Source: Candidatus Zemynaea palustris
GTDB taxonomy: Bacteria > Vulcanimicrobiota > Vulcanimicrobiia > Vulcanimicrobiales > Vulcanimicrobiaceae
Direction of reading: 5' to 3'
Length of the DNA stretch: 64,000 nucleotides
Assembly (NCBI GenBank): GCA_003134695.1
Contig: PLCB01000026.1
Span: 25,945 to 89,944 of the forward strand
The notes beneath the pieces are model-generated. The model saw nothing but the letters and a program-made list of their open reading frames with translations, was not told where the DNA came from and searched no databases. Positions 42,455-54,577 of the stretch are shown piece by piece. Position 1 is the first letter of the stretch; every line of letters begins with the position of its first letter. The position numbers and the translations under genes were made by a program.

Positions 42455-45277
42455 ATGTCAGCCAAGGAGACGGTCGGCACGGATTACCGCGCGACGCTGA
42501 ATCTGCCGAAGACGGAATTTCCGATGCGCGCGGAGCTGCCGAAGCGCGAGCCCGAGCGCGTCAGGTTTTGGCAGACCGAAAACATCTACCAGCGCCGGCT
42601 CGCGCGCAACGCGAGCAATCCCAAGTGGATTCTTCACGATGGGCCGCCCTACGCCAACGGCGAAGTCCACATGGGGACGTTTCTGAATCGGGTGCTCAAG
42701 GACGTCTTCGTCAAGTTCCATCTGCTCGACGGAAAGTACGCCAACTTCGTCCCCGGCTGGGACATGCACGGTTTGCCGATCGAGTTCGAGACGTTGCGCC
42801 ATCTCAAGCTCGACTTCAGGACGGTCGACCCGATCGAGCTGCGCGCCAAATGCCGCGAGCGCGCGCTATACTGGCTCGGCATTCAGCGCGACACGTTCCT
42901 GCGGCTCGGCGAATTCGGGCACTTCGAGCGCCCGTACCGAACGATCGACAAAGAGTTCGAGGCGACGATCGTCGAGACGCTCGGCGATCTCGCCGAGGCC
43001 GGCCAGCTCTACAAGGGTTTGCGCTCCACGCTCTGGTGCATCCACGACGAGACGGCGCTCGCCGAAGCCGAGATCGAGTACAAGGATCGCGTCTCGCCGT
43101 CGATCTACGTGCGCTTTGCGGCCGACGCCGAGCAACGCGCCGACATCTTGACTCGCGTCGGCGCGGCAGGCTCGTCGGAGACGCTGCCGCTGTCCGTTCT
43201 GATCTGGACGACGACGCCGTGGACGCTGCCCGCCAACGCGGGCATCGCGCTCAAGCCGGAAGCGCAGTACGGCGTCTATCGTCGTGGTGACGAGTTGCTC
43301 GTCGTCGCCGACGTGCTGGCCGGCGAGGTCTTCGGACGCGCGCCCGGTCCGAGCGCGACGCGCGTCGGCGGCGGTCCCGGCAGCGCGCTCGTCGGCGCAA
43401 AGGTCCGCCATCCGTTCATGGAGCGCGACTCGGAGATCGTCGGCGCCGACTACGTCGAGCTCGATAGCGGAACCGGCGCGGTGCACACTGCGCCCGGCCA
43501 CGGCGCCGACGACTTCGACACCGGCGTCAAGTTCGGGTTGCCGATCATCAATCCGGTCGACGCGCGCGGGATCTTCACGAACGAAGCGGGCCCCTATGCC
43601 GGCTTACAGATCTTCGATGCGAACGAGCGGATCGTCACCGATCTCGCGGCGACCGGGAAACTGTTCGCAAGCGAAGAGTATAGGCACTCGTATCCGCACT
43701 GCTGGCGCTGCAAGAACCCGGTCATCTTCCGCGCGACTTCACAGTGGTTCATCGCGATGGACGTCAACCGCCTGCGCAAACGCAGCGCGGCGCGGGTGCT
43801 CGACGTCCGCTGGATTCCGGCTTGGGGCGAAGGCCGGATGCTGCAGATGATCGAGAACCACCCGGAGTGGTGCATCTCGCGGCAGCGCACGTGGGGAACC
43901 CCGCTGCCGGCGCTCGTTTGCCTGGATTGCCGCGAATCGTTCATCGACCCGGAGGTCGCGCGCACGGCCGGTCGCGTTTACCGCGAACGCGGCGCGGAGA
44001 GTGCGAACGCCTCCGATCTGTGGTGGACCGAGCCGCTCGCAACGTTCGTGCCGCCCGGTTTCGCCTGTCCGAAGTGCCGCGGCTCGAACCTCGAACGAGA
44101 ATACAATATCGTCGACATCTGGTTCGAGTCCGGCGTCACCCATCGCGCGGTCTTGCGCCCGGATCCCGAACTGCACTGGCCGGCCGACCTCTATCTCGAG
44201 GGCAGCGATCAATATCGCGGCTGGTTTCGCAGCAATCTGATCACGGCCGTGGCGACCCAGGGCGCCGCACCGTATAAGACCGTCGTGTCGACCGGTTGGG
44301 TCGTCGACGCCGACGGCCGCGCGATGCACAAGTCGACCGGAAACTACGTCGGTGCACTCGCGGCCATCAACAAGTACGGAGCCGACGTCTTGCGCTTGTG
44401 GACGTCCTCTGTCGACTTCACCGCCGACATGCGCTTCGGCGATACGCTTTTAGATTCGATCGGCAGCGTCTATCGAAATCTGCGCTACCGCCTGCGCATG
44501 CTGCTCGGATTGATCGACGATCTGACGCCCGCAGACGTGCTTGCGCGAGAGGATCTGGAACCGATCGACCGGCTCGCGCTGGCGAGGCTCGACGACCTCG
44601 CGCGCGCGCTGACGCTCGCGTACGAGGAGTTCAGGCTGCACGACGTCTATCTGGCGCTGATCGCCTACGACGGCGAGGACCTCTCGAGTTTCTACATCGA
44701 TCTTCTGAAGGATCCGATGTACTCCGGCGAGCGCGCGGGGAAGCGGCGCCGCAGCGCGCAGAGCGCGTTGTTCACGATCTTGCGCTCGCTGTGCGCGCTG
44801 CTTGCGCCGTTGCTCTCGTTTACCGCCGAGGAGGCTTGGCAGCACGTCCCCCAGCGCTTGCGTGGCGAGGCGGCCTCGGTCTTCGATCTCGAGATGCCGC
44901 GCGGCAGCGAGCGCGGGACGCACGAGGTCGCGGAGCTCGCGATGTGGGCGCGGCTCAAGCGCATGCGCGGCACCGTCGCGGCGATGGAAGGGATGCGCGA
45001 CTACCAATTGCAGGCGCACGTCCACGCATCGGCGGCGCTCGAGCCCGCGCTGCGCGCCCTCGGCGACAATCTGCGCGAAGCGCTCGTCGTCTCCGCCGTC
45101 ACGCTGTTGGTCGATCCGGCACTCGGCGCCGAGGCCGAGCCGCGCGTCGAACTGCTCCCCGCCGTCGGCGAGAAATGCACGCGCTGCTGGAAGACGCTTC
45201 CGCTCGGTGGCGATGTCAGGCATCCGTTGCTCTGCGCGCCCTGCGCCACGATCGTGCGCTCGCTTCTAGGCGAATAG
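42455..45277 (+). CDS. ileS: Isoleucyl-tRNA synthetase
   Basis: 940 residues, full length. The class I signature region is GPPYANGEVHMGT (residues 63-75) with HMGT instead of HIGH; the second signature is AMHKS at 623-627 instead of KMSKS, in DADGRAMHKSTGNYV. An editing domain (about 190-390) and a C-terminal zinc site CTRCW...CAPC (near 907-930) are present. It charges tRNA-Ile with isoleucine. The substitutions keep the first His, the Gly, the Met and the second Lys, so it should work. No T-box precedes it (57-base gap). The threonine dehydratase-like gene follows after 5 bases. Confidence 0.96.
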   Translation: MSAKETVGTDYRATLNLPKTEFPMRAELPKREPERVRFWQTENIYQRRLARNASNPKWILHDGPPYANGEVHMGTFLNRVLKDVFVKFHLLDGKYANFVPGWDMHGLPIEFETLRHLKLDFRTVDPIELRAKCRERALYWLGIQRDTFLRLGEFGHFERPYRTIDKEFEATIVETLGDLAEAGQLYKGLRSTLWCIHDETALAEAEIEYKDRVSPSIYVRFAADAEQRADILTRVGAAGSSETLPLSVLIWTTTPWTLPANAGIALKPEAQYGVYRRGDELLVVADVLAGEVFGRAPGPSATRVGGGPGSALVGAKVRHPFMERDSEIVGADYVELDSGTGAVHTAPGHGADDFDTGVKFGLPIINPVDARGIFTNEAGPYAGLQIFDANERIVTDLAATGKLFASEEYRHSYPHCWRCKNPVIFRATSQWFIAMDVNRLRKRSAARVLDVRWIPAWGEGRMLQMIENHPEWCISRQRTWGTPLPALVCLDCRESFIDPEVARTAGRVYRERGAESANASDLWWTEPLATFVPPGFACPKCRGSNLEREYNIVDIWFESGVTHRAVLRPDPELHWPADLYLEGSDQYRGWFRSNLITAVATQGAAPYKTVVSTGWVVDADGRAMHKSTGNYVGALAAINKYGADVLRLWTSSVDFTADMRFGDTLLDSIGSVYRNLRYRLRMLLGLIDDLTPADVLAREDLEPIDRLALARLDDLARALTLAYEEFRLHDVYLALIAYDGEDLSSFYIDLLKDPMYSGERAGKRRRSAQSALFTILRSLCALLAPLLSFTAEEAWQHVPQRLRGEAASVFDLEMPRGSERGTHEVAELAMWARLKRMRGTVAAMEGMRDYQLQAHVHASAALEPALRALGDNLREALVVSAVTLLVDPALGAEAEPRVELLPAVGEKCTRCWKTLPLGGDVRHPLLCAPCATIVRSLLGE

Positions 45278-45282
45278 AGCGC

Positions 45283-46248
45283 GTGGCGACGACGGCTTCG
45301 GCCTTTCCAAGCCTCGACGACGTGCGAGAGGCGCGCCGCCGCATCACCGGTTACGCGGACACCACCCCGCTCGTGCTTCGCGACGGCCTCGGCTACAAAC
45401 TCGAGTTTCTGCAGCACACGGGCTCGTTCAAGGTGCGCGGCGCCTTCAACGCGGCGCTTCAATTATCTCAGGCAGAATGCGCTCGCGGAGTAGTCGCGGT
45501 GAGCGGCGGCAACCACGGGCTCGCGATCGCCTACGTCGGCAAGGTCCTCGGCATTCCGGCGACGGTCGTGATGCCGAAGGCGACGCCGCAGTTTGTGGTC
45601 GAGCGCGCGACGGCCGACGGTGCGCGGGTCGTTCTGACCGAGACGATCGCAGAAGCGTTCGCACGCGTCGACGAGCTGGCACGCGACGGGCTGGCGCTGC
45701 TGCACCCCTTCGATGACGTTCGCGTCATCGCGGGGCAGGGGACGCTCGCCTTGGAGATGCTGGAGCAGATGCCGGAGGTCAAGACGCTGGTCGTTTCGAT
45801 CGGCGGAGGCGGGCTGATCTCCGGCGTCGCGTCGACGATCAAGCAGATGAAACCCGACGTGACGATCGTCGGCGTCGAAACCAAGGGCGCCGACGCGATG
45901 CGCCAAGCGCTCGACGCCGGCCGGCCGGTGACGCTCCCCGGAATCACGTCGATCGCGCGCACGCTGGGCGCGCCCTCCGTCTCAGAACGCACGCTGCACG
46001 CCGTTCGGCGATACGTCGATGATGTGGTCGTCGTCGACGATCGTGACGCCGTGGCGGCGATCATCGAACTTCAGGAAAAACTTGGCGTGCTCGTCGAGCC
46101 CGCCGCGTCGTGCACGCACGCGGCGCTGGGTCTCGGGCTGGTCGAGCGCGTGGGTCCGACGCTGCTGCTCCTGTGCGGTTCGAACGTGCGGTTCGACGAA
46201 GTCGTCGGCTGGCGGCAACGGTTCGGAGATTCTTCCGCAGTCTGCTAA
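45283..46248 (+). CDS. Threonine/serine dehydratase-like PLP enzyme
   Basis: 321 residues from GTG 45283. The PLP lysine is K50 in HTGSFKVRGA; the phosphate-binding glycine loop is VSIGGGGLISGV near 166-177; a Ser-Gly-Gly-Asn loop SGGNHG lies near 74. It has no ACT domain, so it resembles catabolic threonine dehydratase or serine racemase rather than biosynthetic IlvA, a copy of which is at 57494. It follows ileS directly, a link to isoleucine supply. The stop codon abuts the A-run of the opposing terminator. Confidence 0.88.
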   Translation: MATTASAFPSLDDVREARRRITGYADTTPLVLRDGLGYKLEFLQHTGSFKVRGAFNAALQLSQAECARGVVAVSGGNHGLAIAYVGKVLGIPATVVMPKATPQFVVERATADGARVVLTETIAEAFARVDELARDGLALLHPFDDVRVIAGQGTLALEMLEQMPEVKTLVVSIGGGGLISGVASTIKQMKPDVTIVGVETKGADAMRQALDAGRPVTLPGITSIARTLGAPSVSERTLHAVRRYVDDVVVVDDRDAVAAIIELQEKLGVLVEPAASCTHAALGLGLVERVGPTLLLLCGSNVRFDEVVGWRQRFGDSSAVC

Positions 46249-46281
46249 AAAAAAATCGCGCCGGTCCTGAGACCGGCGCGA
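46247..46281 (-). terminator. Intrinsic terminator of the secreted repeat protein
   Basis: An 11-bp perfect stem (46256-46266 with 46271-46281, loop CTGA) is followed on the minus strand by nine T residues (46247-46255). It ends the transcript of 46309-47352, 28 bases after its stop. Confidence 0.9.
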
Positions 46282-46308
46282 CGCTTCGTGGTGTACTAGG
46301 CCAAGAAG

Positions 46309-47352
46309 TTAGTGACCGTGGTTGTTCTGGTTGCCGCTTCGCGTATTGTCGCTCCGCGTCGAAGATCCGGCGCGGACCGTCGAGCCGGCGCTGCGCGAGT
46401 TTTGCCCCTGCGGTGCGCCGCGATAGCCCGTGTTGCCGTTGTTCCGCGCGCCGTAGTTGGCGTTGCCGCCGCTCCGCGCGCTGTAGTTAGTGTTGCCGCC
46501 GCTCCGCGTGCTGTAGTTGGCGCTGCCGCCGCTCCGCGTGCTGTAGTTTGGATTGCCGTTGGTATTGCTGCTCCAGGTGCGGGTCGGTGTGGTATAGCCG
46601 CTATTGTTGTTGCGGGTGCCGTTATAGTTGCCCGTGCTGGTGTTGCCGCGGTAGCCCGTGTTGGCGCTGCCGTTACGAGTCGTCGTATAACCGCGATTGC
46701 CGTTCGATGAGTAGCCCGTGCGAGGCACGAAGCCGTTGCGGAAGCCGTTGCTGCCGCGGAAGCGAACGTCGCTGCGAACCGCCCAGAAGTTGTTGCGGTC
46801 GAAGTTATGCCGCTCGAAACGGTAGCCGCCGCCGAAGAAGGCGAAGTCGAGCACGAACGACGGGCCGTATCCGTAGGAATATCCCGGATACCACCAGCCC
46901 GGTCCGTAGTAGACCGACACCGGGGCCGGACCTTCGTACGCGTAGGGCGTGTCGATTTCGTTCGCCGAGAAGACAGAGCCGGCGCCAAAACCGGTGATCG
47001 TCACTTCCATCCCCGGCGCCAGCGTGAGGCCGGTCGGATTGATGATCGTTCCCTGATGCAGCTCGATGTTATCCATGTAGCCGTTGTCGTCGGTCACCGT
47101 GATTTCGAAGGTGGCGTTGATCGAGTAGATCCGGCCGTGGATGGTCTCTTCCTGAGGCTGGCCCTGAGGTTGGCCGTAACCCTGAGGTTGGCCGTAACCC
47201 TGAGGTTGGCCGTAACCCTGAGGTTGGCCGTAACCCTGAGGTTGGCCGTTAGGCGGCCCGTACTGCGCGGACGCGACCGCCGGAAGGAGTAAGCCAGCGG
47301 TCGCCAGCGTTGCCGCGAGCATCCGCGAGAAGACTTTGAGAGAGGTGAACAT
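46309..47352 (-). CDS. Secreted protein with repeat regions, paralog of 12239-12760
   Basis: 347 residues. A signal peptide ends ASAQ near 29. A GYGQPQ repeat region (31-65) precedes the same small domain as in 12239-12760 ([11 protein letters not shown] ... [19 protein letters not shown] ... [12 protein letters not shown], about 68-135). A Tyr/Gly/Trp/Phe-rich stretch follows, and the last 170 residues are Asn/Ser/Gly/Arg-rich with ten-residue repeats of the [10 protein letters not shown] type. It looks like an intrinsically disordered envelope or matrix protein. AGGAAG precedes the ATG at a good distance, and a strong terminator follows it. Confidence 0.8.
   Translation of the reverse strand: MFTSLKVFSRMLAATLATAGLLLPAVASAQYGPPNGQPQGYGQPQGYGQPQGYGQPQGYGQPQGQPQEETIHGRIYSINATFEITVTDDNGYMDNIELHQGTIINPTGLTLAPGMEVTITGFGAGSVFSANEIDTPYAYEGPAPVSVYYGPGWWYPGYSYGYGPSFVLDFAFFGGGYRFERHNFDRNNFWAVRSDVRFRGSNGFRNGFVPRTGYSSNGNRGYTTTRNGSANTGYRGNTSTGNYNGTRNNNSGYTTPTRTWSSNTNGNPNYSTRSGGSANYSTRSGGNTNYSARSGGNANYGARNNGNTGYRGAPQGQNSRSAGSTVRAGSSTRSDNTRSGNQNNHGH
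47164..47249. repeat. 18-bp tandem repeat in coding sequence
   Basis: The unit CTGAGGTTGGCCGTAACC occurs four times without change and then in a partial fifth copy. It encodes GYGQPQ units of the secreted protein. The exact identity between copies indicates recent expansion, probably by slippage. Confidence 0.9.
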
Positions 47353-47492
47353 GTGGACTTCCTTTGAGGGCCGGTTTGAGGACCGGCGTATGCCTTGATG
47401 ATACTGCCGTCGTCTGAGGAACGCATGAGAATCCAGGCGAGTGCTGGGAATTTGCTGGGGAGCGGCAGAGTCTCCCCTTGGTGCCTTTGCTC

Positions 47493-47528
47493 GACAAGAA
47501 AAGCGGGGCCGCCTCGCGCAACCCCGCT
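47493..47528 (-). terminator. Intrinsic terminator after ilvC
   Basis: On the minus strand AGCGGGG...CCCCGCT (47522-47528 with 47502-47508) encloses a GC-rich loop and is followed by TTTTCTTGT. It lies 27 bases after the ilvC stop. Confidence 0.75.
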
Positions 47529-47554
47529 CTCCTGGTCTCTGAATTTCAAGGGAG

Positions 47555-48616
47555 CTACATCATGCGAAAGCCGTGGGCTCCGCCCGAGGCATGCCAGCTC
47601 GGCGCCGACTCGACCGCCTCCGGCGCGTCCTTGCGCAGCCACGGCATCAGCGCGCGCAGTCTGCGGCCGACCTCTTCGATCGGGTGCGCGGCCCCCTGCC
47701 GCCGGAACTCGTCGAAGCGCGGTTTTCCGGCCGCATGCTCGGCGACCCACTCTTGGGCGAAGGCGCCGCTGCGGATCTCGGCCAGGAACTCACGCATCGC
47801 CGCGCGCGAGGGCTCGCCGATAACACGCCTGCCGCGCGTGTAGTCGCCGTACTTCGCGGTGTTGCTGACGCCGCCGCGCATCCCTTCGATGCCGCGCTCG
47901 TACATCAAGTCGACGATCAGCTTGAGCTCGTGCAGGCACTCGAAATACGCCATCTCGGGTGCATATCCGGCTTCGACCAGCGTCTCGTATCCGGCTTTGA
48001 CGAGTTCGGTGACGCCGCCGCACAGAACGGCCTGCTCGCCGAAGAGATCGGTTTCGGTTTCCTCGCGGAACGTCGTCTCCAACACGCCGGCGCGACCGCC
48101 GCCGATCGCCGAGGCGTAGGCCAGCGCCAGATCGCGCGTGTCGCCGCTCGGATCTTGCGCGACCGCGATCAAACACGGAACGCCGCGCCCGGCCTCGTAC
48201 TCGCTGCGCACCAGGCGTCCGGGCCCCTTGGGTGCGACCATGAAGACGTTCGCGTGCGGCGGCGGCGTGATCGTTCCGAAGTGGATCCCGAAGCCGTGCG
48301 CAAAGCCGAGGTAGACGCCACGCTTCAGATTCGGCGCGATCGAGCGCAGATAGAGGGCCGGTTGCTCTTCGTCCGGCGCGAGGATCATCACCACGTCGGC
48401 GCGCGCCGTCGCGGCGGCGATCGAATCGTGCGCGACTCCGTCCGCGGCGCAGATCGCTGCCGATGCCGAGCCCTCGCGCAGCCCGACGACTACGTCGTAG
48501 CCGGAGTCTTTGAGATTGCGCGCGTGAGCTCGGCCTTGACTGCCGTAGCCGACGAGCGCGATCGTCTTCCCTTGCAATTTTTCCGGACGCGCGTCGCGGT
48601 CGTACAGGGCGTTCAT
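47555..48616 (-). CDS. ilvC: Ketol-acid reductoisomerase, class I
   Basis: 353 residues from ATG 48616; AAGGAG lies eight bases upstream, while the GTG two codons earlier is too close to it. The NADPH site is [13 protein letters not shown] near 24-36. The metal-binding core is [16 protein letters not shown] near 189-204, with a further Glu in the following helix. Length is that of class I enzymes. It converts acetolactate or acetohydroxybutyrate to the dihydroxy acid. The start overlaps the ilvN stop (ATGA). Confidence 0.96.
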   Translation of the reverse strand: MNALYDRDARPEKLQGKTIALVGYGSQGRAHARNLKDSGYDVVVGLREGSASAAICAADGVAHDSIAAATARADVVMILAPDEEQPALYLRSIAPNLKRGVYLGFAHGFGIHFGTITPPPHANVFMVAPKGPGRLVRSEYEAGRGVPCLIAVAQDPSGDTRDLALAYASAIGGGRAGVLETTFREETETDLFGEQAVLCGGVTELVKAGYETLVEAGYAPEMAYFECLHELKLIVDLMYERGIEGMRGGVSNTAKYGDYTRGRRVIGEPSRAAMREFLAEIRSGAFAQEWVAEHAAGKPRFDEFRRQGAAHPIEEVGRRLRALMPWLRKDAPEAVESAPSWHASGGAHGFRMM

Positions 48617-48831
48617 TGACACATCTCCTTATCGTCGTCGAGTAGTCGATTGAGTTGAGCATCCAACCGGCGCAGCGCATCGTGCGAGCCGGCGAATTCA
48701 ATTCGGGCGTCGTAGCGGTTGTCGTCGCGCGCGCGGACCTCGACGCTGCGGTACGAGCAGCCGAGCCGGTGCGTCAGCCCGACGATGCGTTCCAAGATCC
48801 GCCAGTCGTGCAACACCAGCGCGAGCGTCAT
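48613..48831 (-). CDS. ilvN: Acetolactate synthase small subunit, single ACT domain
   Basis: 72 residues forming one ACT-like domain ([20 protein letters not shown] at the start). It is about half the usual IlvN/IlvH length (near 160), and closer to the IlvM form of E. coli. The canonical valine-binding Gly/Asn motif of IlvN is not evident, so valine feedback may be weak or absent. The ATG overlaps the ilvB stop and the stop overlaps the ilvC start. Confidence 0.82.
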   Translation of the reverse strand: MTLALVLHDWRILERIVGLTHRLGCSYRSVEVRARDDNRYDARIEFAGSHDALRRLDAQLNRLLDDDKEMCQ

Positions 48832-50540
48832 GCCGGCACCGCATCGTCCAAGGGTCGCGCTTCCATCATCTCGTTGACCGACGTTCCGGCGGGGATCAGC
48901 GGCCAGACGTTTTCTTCCGGATAGCACGCGCAGTGCAGTAACGCCGGACCGTCGCTCGCGAGCATTCGCACGATCGCAGCGTCGAGCGACGCCGCCTCCG
49001 TGACGCTTGCGCCCCCGATGCCGTAACCGCGCGCGATCGCGACGAAATCCGGATTGTCCGAGAGGTCGACGGCCGAGTAGCGGCGTTCGTAGAAAAGTTC
49101 TTGCCACTGCCGCACCATTCCGAGGCGCCGGTTATCGATCAAGAGGATCTTGACCGGCAGTTCGTAGCGCGCGATCGTGGCCAGCTCGGCTATGGACATC
49201 TGAAAGCCGCCGTCGCCGACGATCGCCGTGACCGAACGCGCCGGAAACGCGAACTGCGCCCCGATTGCCGCCGGGAGGCCGAAGCCCATCGCGCCGAGTC
49301 CGGCCGAGGTCAGGAAGTTGCGCGGATGCGAGGCGCGCTGTCGCTGCGCCGCCCACATTTGATGTTGGCCGACGTCGGTCGAGACGATCGCGTCCTCCGG
49401 TGCGTGCGCGAAGAACCGATCGAGGACGCTCGTCGCCGACAACTCCCCGTGGGGCGTCCGGTCCGGAGGGGGCGGACCGCCCAAGGCCTTCGCTTCGCGC
49501 CCCCAGGCGGCAAACGACGGACGCGATTTCATGCGAGCGAGCCGTTGCGCCAGTTGAGCCAGCGTGTAGCGCAGGTCGCCGCGCAACGCGATGTGTGGCG
49601 AAATCACTTTTCCGAACTCGCTGGCATCGACGTCGGCATGGACGACCGTCGCGCCGCGGGCGAAGCGGTCGGGGCGGCCCGTGACGCGATCGTCGAAACG
49701 CATCCCGAACGCGAACAGCACGTCGGCCTCGTTGACGGCGAGGTTCGCCGCCTTCCAGCCGTGCATCCCGAGCATCCCCAAGAACCGCAAGTCACCGGGT
49801 TCGGCGCAGCCGAGGCCGTTGATCGTCGCGGTGTGCGGCAGTTCGAGCAATGCGCAGAACTCGCGGAAAAGGTGCGTCGCACCCGCGCTGCGCGCGCCGC
49901 CGCCGACGATTGCGACCGGCCGCCGCGCCCCGCGGATCAGGTCGATCGTCGCGTCGAGCGCGTCGTCGTCGGCCTTCAACGTGGGTTGCGTGCGTCGCCG
50001 CGGCGCGAGTGGATTGAAGCGCGCGCACGGTGCCTTCAAGACATCTTGCGGCACGTCGACGAGCACCGACCCCGGTCGAGGACCGCGCGCCAAGCGAAAG
50101 GCTGCGCGCAGCGTCCGTTCGAGTTGGGCGACGTCGCGCACGCAGACGCTGCGTTTGGTCACCGAGCCGGTGATGGATGTCACGTCGGCTTCCTGAAACG
50201 CGTCGGTTCCCATGAGCGGCGTGCGTACTTGGCCCGTGATCGCGACGACCGGCACGGAGTCCATCTGCGCGTCGAGCAGCCCGGTCACGAGATTCGTCGC
50301 CCCCGGACCCGAGGTCGCGAAGCAGACGCCAACCTTTCCGGTGGAGCGCGCGAACCCGCCGGCGGCGAAGGATGCGGCTTGCTCGTGACGGGTCAGGATG
50401 TGACGGATCGAGTGGCCGTACAACGCGTCGTACAAGGGCATGATCGCGCCGCCGGGATACCCGAAGACCGTCTCGACGCCCTCGTCGGCGAGGACGTCGA
50501 GGATGAGTTGAGCGCCGGTCGAGGCGGCGGTGTCGGGCAC
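48828..50540 (-). CDS. ilvB: Acetolactate synthase large subunit
   Basis: 570 residues. The catalytic Glu is in ILTRHEQAASFAAGGFAR near 43-60; FAD/Gln regions follow; the ThDP-Mg motif is VGDGGFQMSIAELATIARY ... LLIDNRRLGMVRQWQ near 440-485. It condenses pyruvate with pyruvate or 2-ketobutyrate. It is first in ilvBNC and lies behind a leader peptide and attenuator (50557-50690). Confidence 0.96.
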   Translation of the reverse strand: MPDTAASTGAQLILDVLADEGVETVFGYPGGAIMPLYDALYGHSIRHILTRHEQAASFAAGGFARSTGKVGVCFATSGPGATNLVTGLLDAQMDSVPVVAITGQVRTPLMGTDAFQEADVTSITGSVTKRSVCVRDVAQLERTLRAAFRLARGPRPGSVLVDVPQDVLKAPCARFNPLAPRRRTQPTLKADDDALDATIDLIRGARRPVAIVGGGARSAGATHLFREFCALLELPHTATINGLGCAEPGDLRFLGMLGMHGWKAANLAVNEADVLFAFGMRFDDRVTGRPDRFARGATVVHADVDASEFGKVISPHIALRGDLRYTLAQLAQRLARMKSRPSFAAWGREAKALGGPPPPDRTPHGELSATSVLDRFFAHAPEDAIVSTDVGQHQMWAAQRQRASHPRNFLTSAGLGAMGFGLPAAIGAQFAFPARSVTAIVGDGGFQMSIAELATIARYELPVKILLIDNRRLGMVRQWQELFYERRYSAVDLSDNPDFVAIARGYGIGGASVTEAASLDAAIVRMLASDGPALLHCACYPEENVWPLIPAGTSVNEMMEARPLDDAVPA

Positions 50541-50556
50541 GATGTAAAGCTCCTCA

Positions 50557-50590
50557 AATGAAAAGAGCCCCGCCGGTTCGGCGAGGGCTC
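50557..50590 (-). terminator. Attenuator terminator of ilvBNC
   Basis: On the minus strand GAGCCC-TCGCCG pairs with CGGCGGGGCTC (50565-50590, one bulged base), followed by TTTTCATTT. It sits between the leader peptide and the ilvB start, the position of an intrinsic attenuator. Confidence 0.85.
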
Positions 50591-50624
50591 CGCGTATTCT
50601 CTGTGACCCGTCTTACGCGAAAGC

Positions 50625-50690
50625 TTATCTGCGCCGAACCGATGGCTGGCAAATAAGGGTGACGACGACGAGGACGAGACCGCGTAACAT
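50625..50690 (-). CDS. ilvL: ilvBNC leader peptide, branched-chain-rich
   Basis: A 21-residue peptide, MLRGLVLVVVTLICQPSVRR plus one Arg. Nine of residues 2-13 are Leu, Val or Ile (three Val codons in a row). It starts one or two bases after the predicted transcription start and ends 35 bases before the terminator hairpin. Ribosome stalling on the Val/Leu/Ile run under starvation would favour antitermination, as in enterobacterial ilv operons. Confidence 0.8.
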   Translation of the reverse strand: MLRGLVLVVVTLICQPSVRRR

Positions 50691-50698
50691 GTTCACAT

Positions 50699-50728
50699 GT
50701 TGTATCGTCATTTCGGGGCAAAAGTCAA
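50699..50728 (-). promoter_or_regulatory. Promoter TTGACT-N18-TACAAC for ilvBNC
   Basis: On the minus strand TTGACT (50723-50728) and TACAAC (50699-50704) are separated by 18 bases. The expected start at 50691-50692 almost coincides with the leader-peptide ATG at 50690. Confidence 0.6.
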
Positions 50729-50811
50729 CTCCACGCCACATGAAACTTTCTTTCTTCCGTAATCCGAAATGCGCGGCGCCCGGCCTCGGGCACGGCTCGG
50801 CGTGCTCATGC

Positions 50812-50840
50812 TTGACGCCTTCAGCGCCGACGAGTACAGT
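50812..50840 (+). promoter_or_regulatory. Promoter TTGACG-N17-TACAGT for leuACD
   Basis: TTGACG (50812-50817) and TACAGT (50835-50840) are separated by 17 bases. The predicted start at about 50847 is the A of the leader-peptide ATG, so the leader is leaderless. Confidence 0.65.
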
Positions 50841-50846
50841 ACGGAC

Positions 50847-50915
50847 ATGGCTGACGGCATCAACAGCGCCCTCGCGCTCTCGATTCTCCTCCTTAGCGAG
50901 CCCACTTCGGGATAG
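50847..50915 (+). CDS. leuL: leu operon leader peptide, Leu-rich
   Basis: A 22-residue peptide with five Leu codons (positions 9, 11, 14, 15, 16) and two Ile (5, 13); the control run is ILLL. AGCGA/TCGCT at 50895-50920 can form a hairpin around its last codons, and an intrinsic terminator follows at 50944. This is the layout of leucine attenuation. The start codon coincides with the predicted transcription start, so no Shine-Dalgarno is present. Confidence 0.8.
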   Translation: MADGINSALALSILLLSEPTSG

Positions 50916-54027
<3,112 letters not shown>

Positions 54028-54028
54028 C

Positions 54029-54568
54029 GTGGTTCTTGAAGGGAACGTTCTGCCCGTCGATCGCGCCAACGTCGACACCGATCAGGTCATCCCGGCATTT
54101 CTGCTGACCGGCATCACGTCGGTCGGACTCGGCGTGCATCTGTTCAAAGGGATGCCGGGCGGACTCGATCTGTTGGCGGCGCATCCCGACGCGTCGATCG
54201 TCGTGACGCGCGAGAACTTCGGATGCGGCAGTTCGCGCGAACATGCCGCCTGGGCGCTCGCCGACCGCGGCTTCCGCGCCGTCGTCGCGCCGAGTTTCGC
54301 GCGCATCTTTCAGGAGAACGCGTACAACAACGGCGTCGCGCCGATTGTCGTCGACGCCGGCGAGATCGATGCGCTGATGGCGGCGCCGAGCCTAAAGATC
54401 GACTTGGAAGCGGAGACCATCGCGACGTCCGATGCTCGCGTCATCACATTCGCGCTCGATCCGCTGCGCAAGCGCTTCCTGCTGGAAGGCGGTTATCTCG
54501 ACTTTCTCGCCAACAAACGCGACGCCGTCCGCAGCTGGCTCAGCCGTAGCGGCTCGACCGTCGAGTGA
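54029..54568 (+). CDS. leuD: 3-isopropylmalate dehydratase small subunit
   Basis: 179 residues from GTG 54029. NVDTDQVIPAFLL near 14-26 and NFGCGSSREHAAWAL near 63-77 are the swivelling-domain signatures of LeuD. Length matches the short LeuD type. It completes leuACD; no leuB follows, as the next gene is on the other strand. Confidence 0.94.
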   Translation: MVLEGNVLPVDRANVDTDQVIPAFLLTGITSVGLGVHLFKGMPGGLDLLAAHPDASIVVTRENFGCGSSREHAAWALADRGFRAVVAPSFARIFQENAYNNGVAPIVVDAGEIDALMAAPSLKIDLEAETIATSDARVITFALDPLRKRFLLEGGYLDFLANKRDAVRSWLSRSGSTVE

Positions 54569-54577
54569 CCCGCTGAC

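Noticed and set aside
47164-47249. Regular repeats that could suggest a CRISPR
   Set aside because: The 18-bp units are contiguous with no spacers and encode GYGQPQ repeats in a secreted protein.
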